Of a stretch of DNA of 64,000 nucleotides, positions 8,909-18,888 are shown piece by piece. The notes under the pieces were generated by a model. That model did not search any database. It was given only the letters and a program-made list of their open reading frames with translations, and was not told where the DNA came from. Source of the DNA: Prochlorococcus sp. MIT 0701. Its GTDB lineage: Bacteria > Cyanobacteriota > Cyanobacteriia > PCC-6307 > Cyanobiaceae. Location: assembly GCF_000760295.1 (NCBI RefSeq), contig NZ_JNBA01000039.1:124001-188000 (forward strand). Direction: 5' to 3'. The translations under genes were made by a program, and so were the position numbers. The stretch's first letter is position 1, and every line of letters starts with the position of its first letter.

Positions 8909-10155
8909 ATTAAATAAGGAAGAAGGCGGAGTCCGTAGCGCTCAAAGCGGTATTCGAACAACAATCGGCTCAGATCTTCAGCGCTGACTCGCATTGACAG
9001 CCCATTGATCAATCGTGCAAGGCGTCGATCGCCTTTTTGATCGCATAAACCCCACCATGTTCGCTTTGCCAAGCGACCTGAAAGATTCCAGCGCCAACCC
9101 AAACGAAGACGCAGGAGCCGTTCAAATTGCATCAAGACCTTGTTGTCTTTGTCTTGATTTGAACTGCATGGGTGACAGCAGGCTTCAACAAGCAAAGGAG
9201 TAAGCACCTCTGCACTAACGAGAGCATGACGGATGCCTTCTCCGCCAAGCAAATTGGCAGTACTAATAGCGTCGCCAACTCCAACAATCCTGCCAACAAC
9301 GTGCGCTTCACTGCGCCTTAAACTGCTGCGCAAGATTCCGCCATGTCTATCGATCACTGGTAGCTCATCAAGCTGGTTCTTGATAAGCAGGCGGTTCAAG
9401 ATGCTGCTCATCGGTTCGAGGCACTCCTTCAGTGGTGGAGGCAGACGACAAACTCCTACCTTCAACTGATTACCGGCCATGGGAAAAATCCAGCCATAAC
9501 CATGTTGAATCCACTGGCATCCCAAAAAAAAACAAACCCGGTCACGCCAGAGAGCTGTTGTTTTTTCATCACCCTGCAGGATCCACTCAACGCCAGCCCC
9601 TTCAAGCATGCCATCGGTATCAGAAGGCTTGGATGCTGCAGTTGAACCCAATAAAAGGCGACGATGACCGGTGGCATCAACCACCCAGCTCACTCTCCTT
9701 GTCTGACACAACCCATTTGGACCAATCAATTCAACGTTTGCGCCGTCATTGACCGTAAGAACGGAGTGAACACGCCAACCCAATAAAAATTCAACACCTG
9801 CTTCTATAGCTTGCTGCCAGAGCTGGTGACGTAGCGAGCCGAAGTTGAGAACCACGCCAAGGTCATGTTGAGACCACCATTGATGTTGTATTCCGTCTGG
9901 ATCCACCAACTGCCAACCATGCCAATGGCTGGCAATCGCTTCAGCAGGTATGCAGAGATCAGAGACCGCCTGGATAGGGATGGCAGCACTAGAAAAAGCA
10001 TTCTGATTGGCTGCTCTTAAGCGTTCAACAAGAGTGACCGCAATCCCTTGGCTAGCGAGTCGTTGTGCAAGCCGAGCTCCTGCTGGCCCTGCACCTGCCA
10101 CCAAAACAGTCAATTGATCAGGTTGACAAGGCCTGCGATGCTTCCTGCCCAACAA
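8896..10155 (-). CDS. FAD-dependent oxidoreductase, geranylgeranyl reductase-like
   Basis: A 419-residue flavoprotein with an N-terminal dinucleotide-binding motif [12 protein letters not shown] and a second FAD contact [13 protein letters not shown]. The later [22 protein letters not shown] segment is typical of the geranylgeranyl-reductase / lycopene-cyclase-like group. Such enzymes reduce or cyclise isoprenoids. Its start overlaps the dxs stop by about 38 bp, and dxs makes isoprenoid precursors, so a role in isoprenoid or carotenoid metabolism is a reasonable inference. ChlP itself would be more conserved than this, so no gene symbol is given. A later start near the Rossmann motif is possible. 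Confidence 0.75.
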   Translation of the reverse strand: MLGRKHRRPCQPDQLTVLVAGAGPAGARLAQRLASQGIAVTLVERLRAANQNAFSSAAIPIQAVSDLCIPAEAIASHWHGWQLVDPDGIQHQWWSQHDLGVVLNFGSLRHQLWQQAIEAGVEFLLGWRVHSVLTVNDGANVELIGPNGLCQTRRVSWVVDATGHRRLLLGSTAASKPSDTDGMLEGAGVEWILQGDEKTTALWRDRVCFFLGCQWIQHGYGWIFPMAGNQLKVGVCRLPPPLKECLEPMSSILNRLLIKNQLDELPVIDRHGGILRSSLRRSEAHVVGRIVGVGDAISTANLLGGEGIRHALVSAEVLTPLLVEACCHPCSSNQDKDNKVLMQFERLLRLRLGWRWNLSGRLAKRTWWGLCDQKGDRRLARLINGLSMRVSAEDLSRLLFEYRFERYGLRLLPYLMGWR

Positions 10156-12052
10156 GAGAAGGCTTCGAATTCAAGCAAAAGTGTTCTTGAATCCGTTCAG
10201 ACATCTGTGTTGGTGTGAGACCCAGCGCTTCCCGGCTCTGTTGGGGACTGGCATGGTCAACCAATTGATCAGGAATTCCAATTCTGAACGTTGGGACCAA
10301 AACATCTTGATCACTAAGGGACTCAACAACAGCGGCACCAAAACCACCCGCAAGAGCACCCTCCTCCATCGTGACAACACGACCAATGCGACGGGCTAAA
10401 GGATGAATCAAGGATTGGTCAAGTGGTCTTAGGAACCGAGCATTAATTACGGTGGCCTTTACGCCTGCTTCCTGCAACAACTGAGCTGTGATCATGGCAG
10501 CAGGCACCATCACTCCATAAGCAACGATTAAAAGATCATCACCTTCACAAAGCACTTCACCTCGGCCAATTGTCAAAGGCTCCCAGCCTTCATCAAGCAG
10601 AGGTACACCCTCGCCTGATCCCCTTGGAATACGCAGAGCAGTAGGGCCTTGATGCTGAAGACATGTCACCAACATGCGTTGAAGTTCAGCCTCATCCTTG
10701 GGCGCCATCACGGTGAAATTGGGAATAGCGCGGAAATAACTGATGTCGTACTGACCCTGATGGGTCGGTCCATCAGCGCCAACAATGCCTGCGCGATCCA
10801 TCACAAAGGTGACTGGAAGGTTCTGAATACCCACGTCGTGGATCAATTGGTCGAAGGCTCGCTGCAGGAATGTGCTGTAAATCGCCAGCACAGGCTTGAG
10901 ACCCTCGCAAGCCATCCCAGCAGCAAGAGTTACAGCATGCTGTTCAGCGATACCTACATCGATGTATTGCTCAGGAACAGCCTTTTGTAGTAGGTCAAGA
11001 CCGGTACCTGTGGCCATCGCAGCTGTGATCCCAACGACAGTGCTGTCCTGCTGACAAAGCTTGATGAGCGTCTCGCCAAACACCTTGCTGTAACTCGGTG
11101 GTTTCTTTCCTTTTGAGGGAAGAGCCTTACCGGTAATGAGATCAAACGCTGATTGGGCGTGATAGCCAACTTGATCTGCTTCGGCATAGGGATAGCCCTT
11201 GCCTTTGGTCGTAACAACATGAACGAGTACAGGGCCACCAACCTTGTGAGCCGTCTCAAAGGTTCGAACCATCCGTTCAATGTCATGGCCATCAATAGGG
11301 CCCATGTAGGTAAAGCCAAGCTCCTCAAAAACAGCCCCTACCTTCGGCACGGACAATCGACGCATACTGCCCTTGAGTAGATCGAGTTCAGCAGGCAGTT
11401 CGCCTCCCATGAAAGGGAGACTCTTAACCCTCTCCTCGACGCTGTCCGAGATGAACTGCACAGGCGCACTGTGGCGCATGCGATTTAGATGGGTCGACAA
11501 CGCTCCTACTGGCGGAGAAATCGACATGTCGTTGTCGTTGAGAACAACCAAAAAAGGTGTGTTCGGCATATGGCCGGCATGATTAATCGCTTCTAGAGCT
11601 ATGCCGCCAGTAAGAGCCCCATCACCAATGACAGCTACGCATTTGAACGATTCACCACGACGCTCACGAGCAACGGCCATGCCGAGTGCCGCTGATATCG
11701 AAGTACTGGCATGGCCAGCACCAAAATGATCGAAAGAACTTTCACAACGCTTCAGATAGCCAGCGACACCACCCTGCTGACGCAAGGTATTGAAGTCGCC
11801 ATATCGACCAGTAATCAGCTTGTGGGGATAAGCCTGATGGCCGACGTCCCATACAACTCGATCATGATCTAGATCAAGAGTTTGATAAAGAGCAAGGGTG
11901 AGTTCAACAACACCTAGCCCAGGCCCCAAATGACCTCCACTGGTGGACACCACCTCAAGATGGCGTTCCCGTATCTGACGTGCTACATCCTCAAGCTCAG
12001 CAATGCTCAAGCCATGAAGCTGATTCGGATGGGTTAACTCGCTCAGACGCAT
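10118..12052 (-). CDS. dxs: 1-deoxy-D-xylulose-5-phosphate synthase
   Basis: A 644-residue thiamine-diphosphate enzyme that condenses pyruvate and glyceraldehyde 3-phosphate in the first step of the MEP isoprenoid pathway. Visible features: [14 protein letters not shown], the ThDP motif GDGALTGG...NDNDMS, the transketolase-like pyrimidine domain with [10 protein letters not shown], and a C-terminal domain with [17 protein letters not shown] chose the start at MRLSELTHP, the usual N-terminus, rather than the Met nine codons upstream (12079). The following FAD oxidoreductase gene overlaps its 3' end. Confidence 0.97.
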   Translation of the reverse strand: MRLSELTHPNQLHGLSIAELEDVARQIRERHLEVVSTSGGHLGPGLGVVELTLALYQTLDLDHDRVVWDVGHQAYPHKLITGRYGDFNTLRQQGGVAGYLKRCESSFDHFGAGHASTSISAALGMAVARERRGESFKCVAVIGDGALTGGIALEAINHAGHMPNTPFLVVLNDNDMSISPPVGALSTHLNRMRHSAPVQFISDSVEERVKSLPFMGGELPAELDLLKGSMRRLSVPKVGAVFEELGFTYMGPIDGHDIERMVRTFETAHKVGGPVLVHVVTTKGKGYPYAEADQVGYHAQSAFDLITGKALPSKGKKPPSYSKVFGETLIKLCQQDSTVVGITAAMATGTGLDLLQKAVPEQYIDVGIAEQHAVTLAAGMACEGLKPVLAIYSTFLQRAFDQLIHDVGIQNLPVTFVMDRAGIVGADGPTHQGQYDISYFRAIPNFTVMAPKDEAELQRMLVTCLQHQGPTALRIPRGSGEGVPLLDEGWEPLTIGRGEVLCEGDDLLIVAYGVMVPAAMITAQLLQEAGVKATVINARFLRPLDQSLIHPLARRIGRVVTMEEGALAGGFGAAVVESLSDQDVLVPTFRIGIPDQLVDHASPQQSREALGLTPTQMSERIQEHFCLNSKPSLVGQEASQALST

Positions 12053-12169
12053 TCGCGTTCCTGTCCCACTCCAACCCATTCAATCTAGGTCTTCTCAGCT
12101 ATAGAACGGCGTAAGCAACCCTGGCAAGTGCAAACAGTTGCCGGATCTGAATATTGCAAGACTGGCGTG

Positions 12170-13714
12170 ATGGACGATTATCTACAGAGGATTCTTAGGG
12201 CACGTGTCTATGACGTAGCTCATGAAACCCCCCTGGAACTGGCCAAAAACCTCAGTCGGCGTCTTAAGAACAAGATCTGGTTGAAACGTGAGGACCTACA
12301 GCCAGTCTTCTCATTCAAGCTTCGTGGTGCGTATAACCGCATGTCTCTTCTCAGCCAAGAGGAGTTGCAGCGTGGCGTGATTGCTTCAAGTGCTGGAAAC
12401 CACGCTCAGGGAGTGGCACTGAGCGCCTCTTATCTCAATTGCAGAGCTGTGATTGTGATGCCGATTACCACACCCGAAATGAAGGTACGGGCAGTCCGTG
12501 CTCTTGGCGCTGAAGTCGCACTTCATGGAGAGACCTACGACGAGGCCTATCAAGAGGCCATGCGTCGAAGTGAAAAAGATGGACTCACGTTTATCCACCC
12601 GTTTGATGATCCAGAGGTGATTGCTGGGCAAGGGACGATTGCTCTGGAAATCCTGCGCCAGATCCAAGATCCACCAGATGCAATTTATGTCGCAGTTGGC
12701 GGTGGCGGACTGATCGGCGGGATTGCTACCTATGTCAAAAGCTTGTGGCCACAAGTCGAAATTATCGGTGTCGAGCCCCACGACGCTGCAGCCATGACGC
12801 TCTCGCTTGAAGCTGGTGAACGTATTGAGCTGGCAAAAGTTGGCCTATTTGCGGACGGAGTCGCTGTACGTCAGGTAGGAAAACACACCTTCTCATTAGC
12901 TCAGATGCACGTAGACGCGATGGTGACGGTAAGCACTGATGAAATCTGTGCAGCGATCAAAGATGTTTTTGAAGATACCCGCTCAATTCTTGAACCAGCT
13001 GGCGCACTAGCAATTGCTGGCATGAAGGCAGATATCGCCAAACGTGATCTTCAAGACCGCAGTCTTGTGGCCGTGGCCTGTGGCGCAAACATGAACTTTG
13101 AACGGCTCCGTTTTGTCGCCGAAAGAGCAGAGCTAGGGGAAGAAAGGGAAGCAATCCTCGCGGTGGAGATCCCAGAGCAGGCAGGCAGCCTGCGAAAGCT
13201 CTGCAACGTCCTAGCGGGGAAAAACCTTACTGAATTCAGTTACCGAATGGCGGAAGGGGATAGAGCCCAAATTTTCATCGGGGTACAGGTTTTAGACCTC
13301 AATGATCGAAGCAAACTTTTGACGCTACTTCAGTCGTCAGGATTCCCATGCCTTGATCTCAGCAACGACGAGCTGACCAAAGGGCACCTTCGTCACATGG
13401 TGGGTGGTCGGCTTCCTGCCTCAGCAAAAACCCTTTGCCGAGATGGATGTCGCGAACTGCTCTATCGCTTTGAGTTCCCTGAGCGTCCAGGAGCTCTTAT
13501 GACCTTTGTCAGTGCCCTTCACCCCGAATGGAGTATCAGCATCTTCCACTACCGCAATCACGGAGCCGATGTCGGCAGGATCGTTGTAGGTGTGTTGGTT
13601 CAAGACAACGAAATGGAAAGTTGGCAGCGCTTTCTTAATGATCTGGGCTACCCAAACTGGGAAGAAACCAACAACCCCGCCTACTGCTTATTTCTGGGTG
13701 CACAGACCGTTTGA
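12170..13714 (+). CDS. ilvA: Threonine ammonia-lyase (threonine dehydratase)
   Basis: A 514-residue PLP enzyme making 2-oxobutanoate from threonine for isoleucine synthesis. The PLP lysine lies in FSFKLRGAYNRM, followed by SSAGNHAQGVA and the glycine-rich GGGGLIGGI loop. Two C-terminal ACT-like domains (about residues 325-510) are where isoleucine gives feedback inhibition in the biosynthetic form, so this is the long, regulated type. I chose the ATG at MDDYLQRIL over a GTG 14 codons upstream (12128) because the family starts close to this segment. Confidence 0.96.
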   Translation: MDDYLQRILRARVYDVAHETPLELAKNLSRRLKNKIWLKREDLQPVFSFKLRGAYNRMSLLSQEELQRGVIASSAGNHAQGVALSASYLNCRAVIVMPITTPEMKVRAVRALGAEVALHGETYDEAYQEAMRRSEKDGLTFIHPFDDPEVIAGQGTIALEILRQIQDPPDAIYVAVGGGGLIGGIATYVKSLWPQVEIIGVEPHDAAAMTLSLEAGERIELAKVGLFADGVAVRQVGKHTFSLAQMHVDAMVTVSTDEICAAIKDVFEDTRSILEPAGALAIAGMKADIAKRDLQDRSLVAVACGANMNFERLRFVAERAELGEEREAILAVEIPEQAGSLRKLCNVLAGKNLTEFSYRMAEGDRAQIFIGVQVLDLNDRSKLLTLLQSSGFPCLDLSNDELTKGHLRHMVGGRLPASAKTLCRDGCRELLYRFEFPERPGALMTFVSALHPEWSISIFHYRNHGADVGRIVVGVLVQDNEMESWQRFLNDLGYPNWEETNNPAYCLFLGAQTV

Positions 13715-13751
13715 TCGCGGTAACTTGGCATATTCCATAGCAGGGCCTGCC

Positions 13752-14285
13752 ATGGCCACCGATTCCCCAGCTCAAGAGAGGGATGAGGTCTCCAGCTTCT
13801 CCTTACCAGCACGTTTAGAGGCCATTCTTTATTTGAAGGGTCGCCCTGTAACGCTCAAAGAGATGGCAGAGCTAGCCAATGAGACTGAGGATCTGATTGA
13901 GCAAGCTCTTCTTGCACTGATGGCAGGTTATGCACAGAGAGATACAGCCTTAGAGATCCAAGAGAACAATGGTCGATATAGCCTTCAATTGTGTCCAGGC
14001 CTTGGCGAGCTAGTCCACAACCTTTTACCCGTTGATCTTTCCATCGCAACACTCAGAACCCTTGCCACCATTGCCCTGAAAAAAAGAATTCTTCAATCGG
14101 AGCTGGTCGATTTACGGGGATCAGGCGCCTACGACCACATCAAAGAACTCGTTGCTCAGAACTTCATCGAACGCAAACGACAGAGCGAGGGCAGGTCTTA
14201 TTGGCTCACGCTCTCTGAAAAGTTCCATCGAACCTTCTCAGTACTTCCTGATTTAGGTTCAGCCGAACCTTCTCAGGTTGCATAG
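13752..14285 (+). CDS. scpB: Segregation and condensation protein ScpB
   Basis: A 177-residue protein with the two winged-helix folds of ScpB: the first with LPARLEAILYLKGRPVTLKEMAEL, the second with TLRTLATIALKKRILQSELVDLRGSGAYDHIKELVAQNFIE split by several conserved positions. ScpB binds ScpA and SMC to form the condensin that compacts and segregates the chromosome. The ATG at 13752 is the start expected from the family; the open frame extends upstream into the ilvA end only by chance. It is 26 bp from the following YggT gene. Confidence 0.9.
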   Translation: MATDSPAQERDEVSSFSLPARLEAILYLKGRPVTLKEMAELANETEDLIEQALLALMAGYAQRDTALEIQENNGRYSLQLCPGLGELVHNLLPVDLSIATLRTLATIALKKRILQSELVDLRGSGAYDHIKELVAQNFIERKRQSEGRSYWLTLSEKFHRTFSVLPDLGSAEPSQVA

Positions 14286-14311
14286 AGTTCTCAGAATAGT
14301 TGTCTTCACCC

Positions 14312-14611
14312 ATGCAAATCCTGGCCACGTTGCTACAGGTACTAGCCCAGACACTTGAGATCTACTCACTAGTGCTTATCGTGCGCGTGTTGCTGAGCTG
14401 GTTCCCTAATCTGGACTGGGCGAATCCAGTGCTGAGCACCGTTAGCTCAATCACAGACCCCTACCTCAATGCTTTTCGTGGTTTGATTCCTCCCCTTGGA
14501 GGATTAGATCTCTCAGCGATCCTGGCGTTAGTAGCCCTGAGTCTTTTACAACAAATGCTCAATAGCGCAAGTGTGGCGATCTTGAATAGTGGAATGAGCT
14601 ATTACAGCTGA
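14312..14611 (+). CDS. YggT / Ycf19 family membrane protein
   Basis: A 99-residue protein with two membrane segments and the signature LVLIVRVLLSWFPN followed by DPYLNAFRGLIPPLGGLDLS, diagnostic of the YggT (Ycf19) family. Members are linked to thylakoid or septum-related membrane organisation, but the exact biochemistry is unknown. The ATG at 14312 was chosen over an upstream TTG. Its last 10 bp overlap the convergent secreted-protein gene. Confidence 0.88.
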   Translation: MQILATLLQVLAQTLEIYSLVLIVRVLLSWFPNLDWANPVLSTVSSITDPYLNAFRGLIPPLGGLDLSAILALVALSLLQQMLNSASVAILNSGMSYYS

Positions 14612-15150
14612 TCAAGTGGTTGTTCCAAAGGGATCACTGCCTTGGTTCCCCATAAAAGACCAGGGTCTACAGCCTGTTCAAGCGGTAGCAGCTCATCATC
14701 GTCTCCAGCACGAGTACGAACAGGAGCCTTGAATCCCTTTGCCTTTGCCCCCTTCACTTGTAAAGGCCCTGGCGTTCCTGCCGGAATCGCCAACCGCACT
14801 GCAAAAGTACTTACGCCAGGTTGCACGTCGCCAATAGAACCAAGGCGAGCACGGTTTGGCAAAACAGGTTCACCACTTGGATCCAAGATCTGAGCAAAGA
14901 CATCACTATCAATCACGGCAAAGTTGCCTGGATTGGTCACCTCACCTGAAAGCACATAGCAACTTGCGCCGATAGGCCTAGTCAGGCTGGGCTGCGCACC
15001 TGGATCTGTTTGCTCACAAGCATCGATACTCAACTGATCCAAGCTGAGGGTTGCCGCTAAGGCTTGATCACTGAAAACCAGATTAAAAACCAGAAAAACT
15101 GCAGTTAGAACTGCCTTCCATAAGGAGCTTTGCAAAAAATTCATCTTCAT
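14602..15150 (-). CDS. Secreted hypothetical protein
   Basis: A 182-residue protein with a clear signal peptide (a hydrophobic run at about residues 11-32 ending in QALAA) and a mature part with two cysteines (around 44 and 65) that could form a disulfide. The middle has a beta-sandwich-like pattern (GEVTNPGNFAVIDSDVFAQ). I do not recognise a named family. It overlaps the upstream MazG-like gene by 4 bp, suggesting co-translation, and ends inside the convergent YggT gene. Confidence 0.75.
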   Translation of the reverse strand: MKMNFLQSSLWKAVLTAVFLVFNLVFSDQALAATLSLDQLSIDACEQTDPGAQPSLTRPIGASCYVLSGEVTNPGNFAVIDSDVFAQILDPSGEPVLPNRARLGSIGDVQPGVSTFAVRLAIPAGTPGPLQVKGAKAKGFKAPVRTRAGDDDELLPLEQAVDPGLLWGTKAVIPLEQPLDQL

Positions 15151-15476
15151 CGTTGATCACCGCTCCCTGAGATCTGGCCACGTGATGCCCTGCTAGCCAG
15201 CTTATCGAGATTGGCTTGTGCGACATCTTCTAAGTCAAAGCCCAGCTCACTAGCCAACTGGGCTACATACCAAAGCACATCTCCCAACTCAAGCTTGATT
15301 GCTTGGCGCGTATCCAGGTCAAAAACACCTTGTTGATCGCGAAGAACCTTCTTGACCTTGTCAGCGACTTCACCTGCCTCACCTGTGAGCCCAAGGGTTG
15401 GATAAATCGGGTTCTGACCCACATTCGGATAGCTGGCCGTAGCTCGAGCTCCATGCTGGTAATGATTAATGTCCAT
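15147..15476 (-). CDS. MazG-like nucleotide pyrophosphohydrolase
   Basis: A 109-residue all-alpha NTP pyrophosphatase-like protein. The metal-binding pattern is visible as GEAGEVADKVKK (first pair of acidic residues) and LELGDVLWYVAQLA (second pair), typical of single-domain MazG proteins that hydrolyse NTPs to NMP and PPi, often as house-cleaning enzymes. The DNA at the start overlaps the upstream open frame of pyk on the other strand, but not the pyk start chosen here. Confidence 0.85.
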   Translation of the reverse strand: MDINHYQHGARATASYPNVGQNPIYPTLGLTGEAGEVADKVKKVLRDQQGVFDLDTRQAIKLELGDVLWYVAQLASELGFDLEDVAQANLDKLASRASRGQISGSGDQR

Positions 15477-15555
15477 AGAAAATCACTGGCAACGCTGTCA
15501 ACAACTACGTGTTGATGCCTGGATGGTAGTTTCCGCGATGTTTCAGGTCCCGTTG

Positions 15556-17340
15556 ATGGCCCAGATCGATCTGACACGACGGACCAAAATCGTTGCCACA
15601 ATAGGTCCGGCAACCGAGACGACTGAACGAATCCGAGAACTCGTTCAGGCAGGTGCTACCACCTTCCGGCTGAATTTCTCACACGGCGACCATGACGAGC
15701 ACGCCAAGCGCATCTCCACCATCCGTCAGGTATCTGATGAATTGGGGATGCACATCGGCATTCTTCAAGACTTGCAAGGCCCCAAAATTCGCCTGGGTCG
15801 TTTTGATAAAGGGCCTATCACTTTGGCCAATGGCGATCCCTTCGCCCTGACCTCCAAACAAGTTCAATGCAATCAGTCAGTGGCTACGGTCACTTACGAC
15901 AAGCTTGCAGACGAAGTCACTACCGGCAGTCGAATCCTGCTTGATGACGGTCGAGTGGAGATGAAAGTAGTAAAAATCGATCAAAGCGAACAAACCTTGC
16001 ACTGCATCGTCACAGTGGGAGGGGTGCTCTCAAATAACAAGGGAGTGAATTTCCCTGATGTACAGCTATCGGTTCGTGCCCTCACAGAGAAAGATCGCCA
16101 AGATCTCGCCTTTGGCCTCCAGCAAGGTGTGGATTGGGTCGCACTGAGCTTTGTGCGCAACCCTTCGGACATGAAAGAGATTCGCAAACTGATCGGGGAA
16201 CAAGGGCACAGCACCCCAGTCATCGCGAAGATCGAGAAATTTGAGGCGATTGATCAAATCGATTCAATCCTTCCTCTCTGTGATGGAGTCATGGTTGCTA
16301 GGGGTGACCTAGGCGTGGAGATGCCAGCCGAAGAGGTGCCTCTACTGCAAAAGGACTTGATTCGCAAGGCCAACAGCCTTGGGATTCCAATCATCACAGC
16401 CACCCAGATGCTCGACTCGATGGCCTCAAGCCCGAGACCCACCAGAGCAGAAGTCAGTGATGTAGCAAATGCAATCCTTGACGGCACTGATGCAGTGATG
16501 CTCTCGAACGAAACCGCTGTAGGGGACTATCCAGTGGAGGCGGTTCAAACGATGGCCACCATCGCCAGACGGATTGAACGGGACTATCCAAAGCGTCCAA
16601 TCGAAACTTATCTGGCCAGCACGATTTCCAACGCTATTAGTTCAGCTGTAAGTAGCATCGCCAGTCATCTCAATGCGGCAGCGATCGTGCCACTCACCAA
16701 AAGTGGTGCAACCGCACACAACGTCAGCAAGTTCCGCCCAGCAGCACCAATCCTGGCCGTGACCAATGAATTGGCTGTGGCCAGAAAACTTCAATTGGTC
16801 TGGGGTGTCACCCCACTTCTTATCCCAACTCAGAAAAGCACCACAGCAACCTTCAGTGCTGCAATTGCTGTTGCCCAGGAAATGGGTCTTCTCAAAGAAG
16901 GAGATCTAACAATACAAACTGCTGGAACTCTTGCTGGAGTTAGCGGATCCACAGATCTGGTCAAAGTAGGAATTGTCAGTGCAGTGCTTGGCCAAGGAAT
17001 CGGGATTGGCAATGGAACCGTTAGCGGCAAAGTCAGACTTGCCCTCTCCCCGAGCGACTCAGCCAGGATCGAACCAGGGGAGATTCTGGTCATTCGAGAA
17101 ACAAGCGATGACTATCTCGATGCAATCAAAAAGTCTGCAGGAGTGATTACAGAACAGGAAGGAGAGGAAGACCACGCAGCCTTGATCTCAAAACGCCTAG
17201 AGGTTCCGTTCATCATTGGGGTAGAACATGCCACTAGAAACCTCCTTGAGGGAGAGCTCGTAACAATGCAGCTAAGTAATGGCACAGTCCATCGCGGCAC
17301 AGGCGGCAATCTGCCAATGAAGCTCGACACAATGCTCTGA
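15556..17340 (+). CDS. pyk: Pyruvate kinase with C-terminal PEP-utiliser domain
   Basis: A 594-residue pyruvate kinase (PEP + ADP to pyruvate + ATP, end of glycolysis). The barrel shows RTKIVATIGPAT, FRLNFSHGDHDEH, the catalytic lysine region VIAKIEKFEAID and MVARGDLGVE. A further domain of about 110 residues (from about 485) has the PEP-synthase phosphohistidine-like fold (ITEQEGEEDHAALISKRL) seen in the long cyanobacterial and Bacillus forms. The start MAQIDLTRR is preferred over an open frame beginning 29 codons upstream. It is 6 bp from the next gene. Confidence 0.97.
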   Translation: MAQIDLTRRTKIVATIGPATETTERIRELVQAGATTFRLNFSHGDHDEHAKRISTIRQVSDELGMHIGILQDLQGPKIRLGRFDKGPITLANGDPFALTSKQVQCNQSVATVTYDKLADEVTTGSRILLDDGRVEMKVVKIDQSEQTLHCIVTVGGVLSNNKGVNFPDVQLSVRALTEKDRQDLAFGLQQGVDWVALSFVRNPSDMKEIRKLIGEQGHSTPVIAKIEKFEAIDQIDSILPLCDGVMVARGDLGVEMPAEEVPLLQKDLIRKANSLGIPIITATQMLDSMASSPRPTRAEVSDVANAILDGTDAVMLSNETAVGDYPVEAVQTMATIARRIERDYPKRPIETYLASTISNAISSAVSSIASHLNAAAIVPLTKSGATAHNVSKFRPAAPILAVTNELAVARKLQLVWGVTPLLIPTQKSTTATFSAAIAVAQEMGLLKEGDLTIQTAGTLAGVSGSTDLVKVGIVSAVLGQGIGIGNGTVSGKVRLALSPSDSARIEPGEILVIRETSDDYLDAIKKSAGVITEQEGEEDHAALISKRLEVPFIIGVEHATRNLLEGELVTMQLSNGTVHRGTGGNLPMKLDTML

Positions 17341-17346
17341 GGGCTC

Positions 17347-18576
17347 ATGGCCAGCACACTTCCGCTCATCGAAACGGTGAGCATGGCTTTCTCAACCCTC
17401 AAAGCCAATCGCCTACGAAGTCTCCTGACAATGCTCGGCATTGTGATCGGCAATGCTTCTGTCATCACCCTGGTAGGGGTTGGCAGGGGGGCTCAGAATC
17501 TGGCTGAGGCTCAACTAAGCAACCTGGGCGCAAATGTGCTGTTTGTGGTGCCTGGCAACAACGACACTCGTCGTCGCGGTGTGGCCTTCCCACGAAATCT
17601 CGTCATCGAAGATTCAGATGCAATCGCTGAGCAAGTTCCCAGCGTGAAAAAAGTCGCACCACAGATCAGCTCAAGCGAAGTAATTCAAGCGGGTGCCCGA
17701 AGTGCGACCAGTTCAATCTCCGGGGTTACGCCAGCGTTTCTACCAGTGCGCAACTTCGAAGTGGCCCGTGGAAGATTTATTAGTGATCTTGATCTTCGTG
17801 GTGCACGCAATGTGGTTGTAATTGGTCCCGACCTTGTCAACAAACTCTTCCCAACGAGTGCTGCAGTTGGTCAGAGCCTACGAATTAAGGATCAATCTTT
17901 TGAAGTGATCGGTGTAATGGCTCCGAAAGGAGCGGTGTTTGGAAACAATCAAGATGAAAACGCTTACATTCCTCTCACAACAATGGTGAGCCGGCTCACA
18001 GGCAGAGATCCAACGTATGGCGTCAGCCTTAGTTTTATCAGTGTGGAAGCAAAGAATGAAGAAAGTACGGGGGCTGCAAAATTCCAGATCACCAATCTGC
18101 TCCGTCAGCGACATCGAATCCTGCGAGATGACGACTTTGCAGTTCGATCACAGAAAGATGCCCTCAGCATCGTCAACACAATCAGCGGAGGACTAACCCT
18201 CATGTTGGCAGCAATCGGAGGGATATCGCTGCTGGTAGGAGGCATCGGAATCATGAATATCATGCTGGTTGCGGTCAGTGAACGCACTGAGGAGATCGGA
18301 CTAAGGAAGGCCCTTGGAGCTCGCAATAGCGATGTATTGAGCCAATTCCTGATCGAATCACTTGTTCTTGCAAGCTTTGGTGGCGTCATTGGCACAGCCG
18401 TCGGTATTGGCGCCGTCACAACAATCGGAGTTTTAACCCCTCTCCCGGCAGCAATCGGAATAAGCGTCGTTCTAGTCACCGTGAGTCTCTCTGGATCAAT
18501 TGGTTTGATCTTCGGTGTTTTACCCGCCAGGCGTGCAGCAAGGCTTGACCCAATCGTTGCCCTACGACGCCTGTAA
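17347..18576 (+). CDS. MacB-type ABC transporter permease
   Basis: A 409-residue membrane protein of the MacB/FtsX family: one membrane segment at the N-terminus (LLTMLGIVIGNASVITL), a periplasmic MacB_PCD domain (about residues 60-240), and three membrane segments at the C-terminus with SERTEEIGLRKALGARNSDV, the conserved cytoplasmic coupling loop. Such permeases use energy for export or extraction of substrates from the outer leaflet or periplasm. There is no ATPase gene beside it. It follows pyk by 6 bp and is likely co-transcribed with it. Confidence 0.88.
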   Translation: MASTLPLIETVSMAFSTLKANRLRSLLTMLGIVIGNASVITLVGVGRGAQNLAEAQLSNLGANVLFVVPGNNDTRRRGVAFPRNLVIEDSDAIAEQVPSVKKVAPQISSSEVIQAGARSATSSISGVTPAFLPVRNFEVARGRFISDLDLRGARNVVVIGPDLVNKLFPTSAAVGQSLRIKDQSFEVIGVMAPKGAVFGNNQDENAYIPLTTMVSRLTGRDPTYGVSLSFISVEAKNEESTGAAKFQITNLLRQRHRILRDDDFAVRSQKDALSIVNTISGGLTLMLAAIGGISLLVGGIGIMNIMLVAVSERTEEIGLRKALGARNSDVLSQFLIESLVLASFGGVIGTAVGIGAVTTIGVLTPLPAAIGISVVLVTVSLSGSIGLIFGVLPARRAARLDPIVALRRL

Positions 18577-18888
18577 ATTCATTTCGATTTTCAGAGAATA
18601 TGCAAAGCAAAAAGTTTCTAGCAATAACAACTCCCACCTGAGAAGACCATCAAGTCATGGGCCTAACGCAAGCAACGCAGGTTGATGGGGATAAATGACT
18701 GAATCAGCCAACTCGTTCTTACTTTAAAAAACGGTTTTTAGCTAAAAATGCTGCTTGATCAAAGCAGCATCTAAAGCGGAAGTGGGAATCTCAGCTCAAA
18801 CGCTGAGCAAGATGGAGCCAGAAGACCATCTAGCGGCCAACGACCTAACCATCAACACCGTTACAGTCAGTGAACCATCCACTAGCAG
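18577..18888. other. 312-bp gap upstream of ftsH
   Basis: No coding frame is convincing here. The only clear structure is an inverted repeat at 18748-18770: ATGCTGCTT, 5-nt loop GATCA, AAGCAGCAT, a perfect 9-bp stem with no T-run, so a protein-binding or RNA hairpin site in the ftsH leader is as likely as a terminator. Confidence 0.5.
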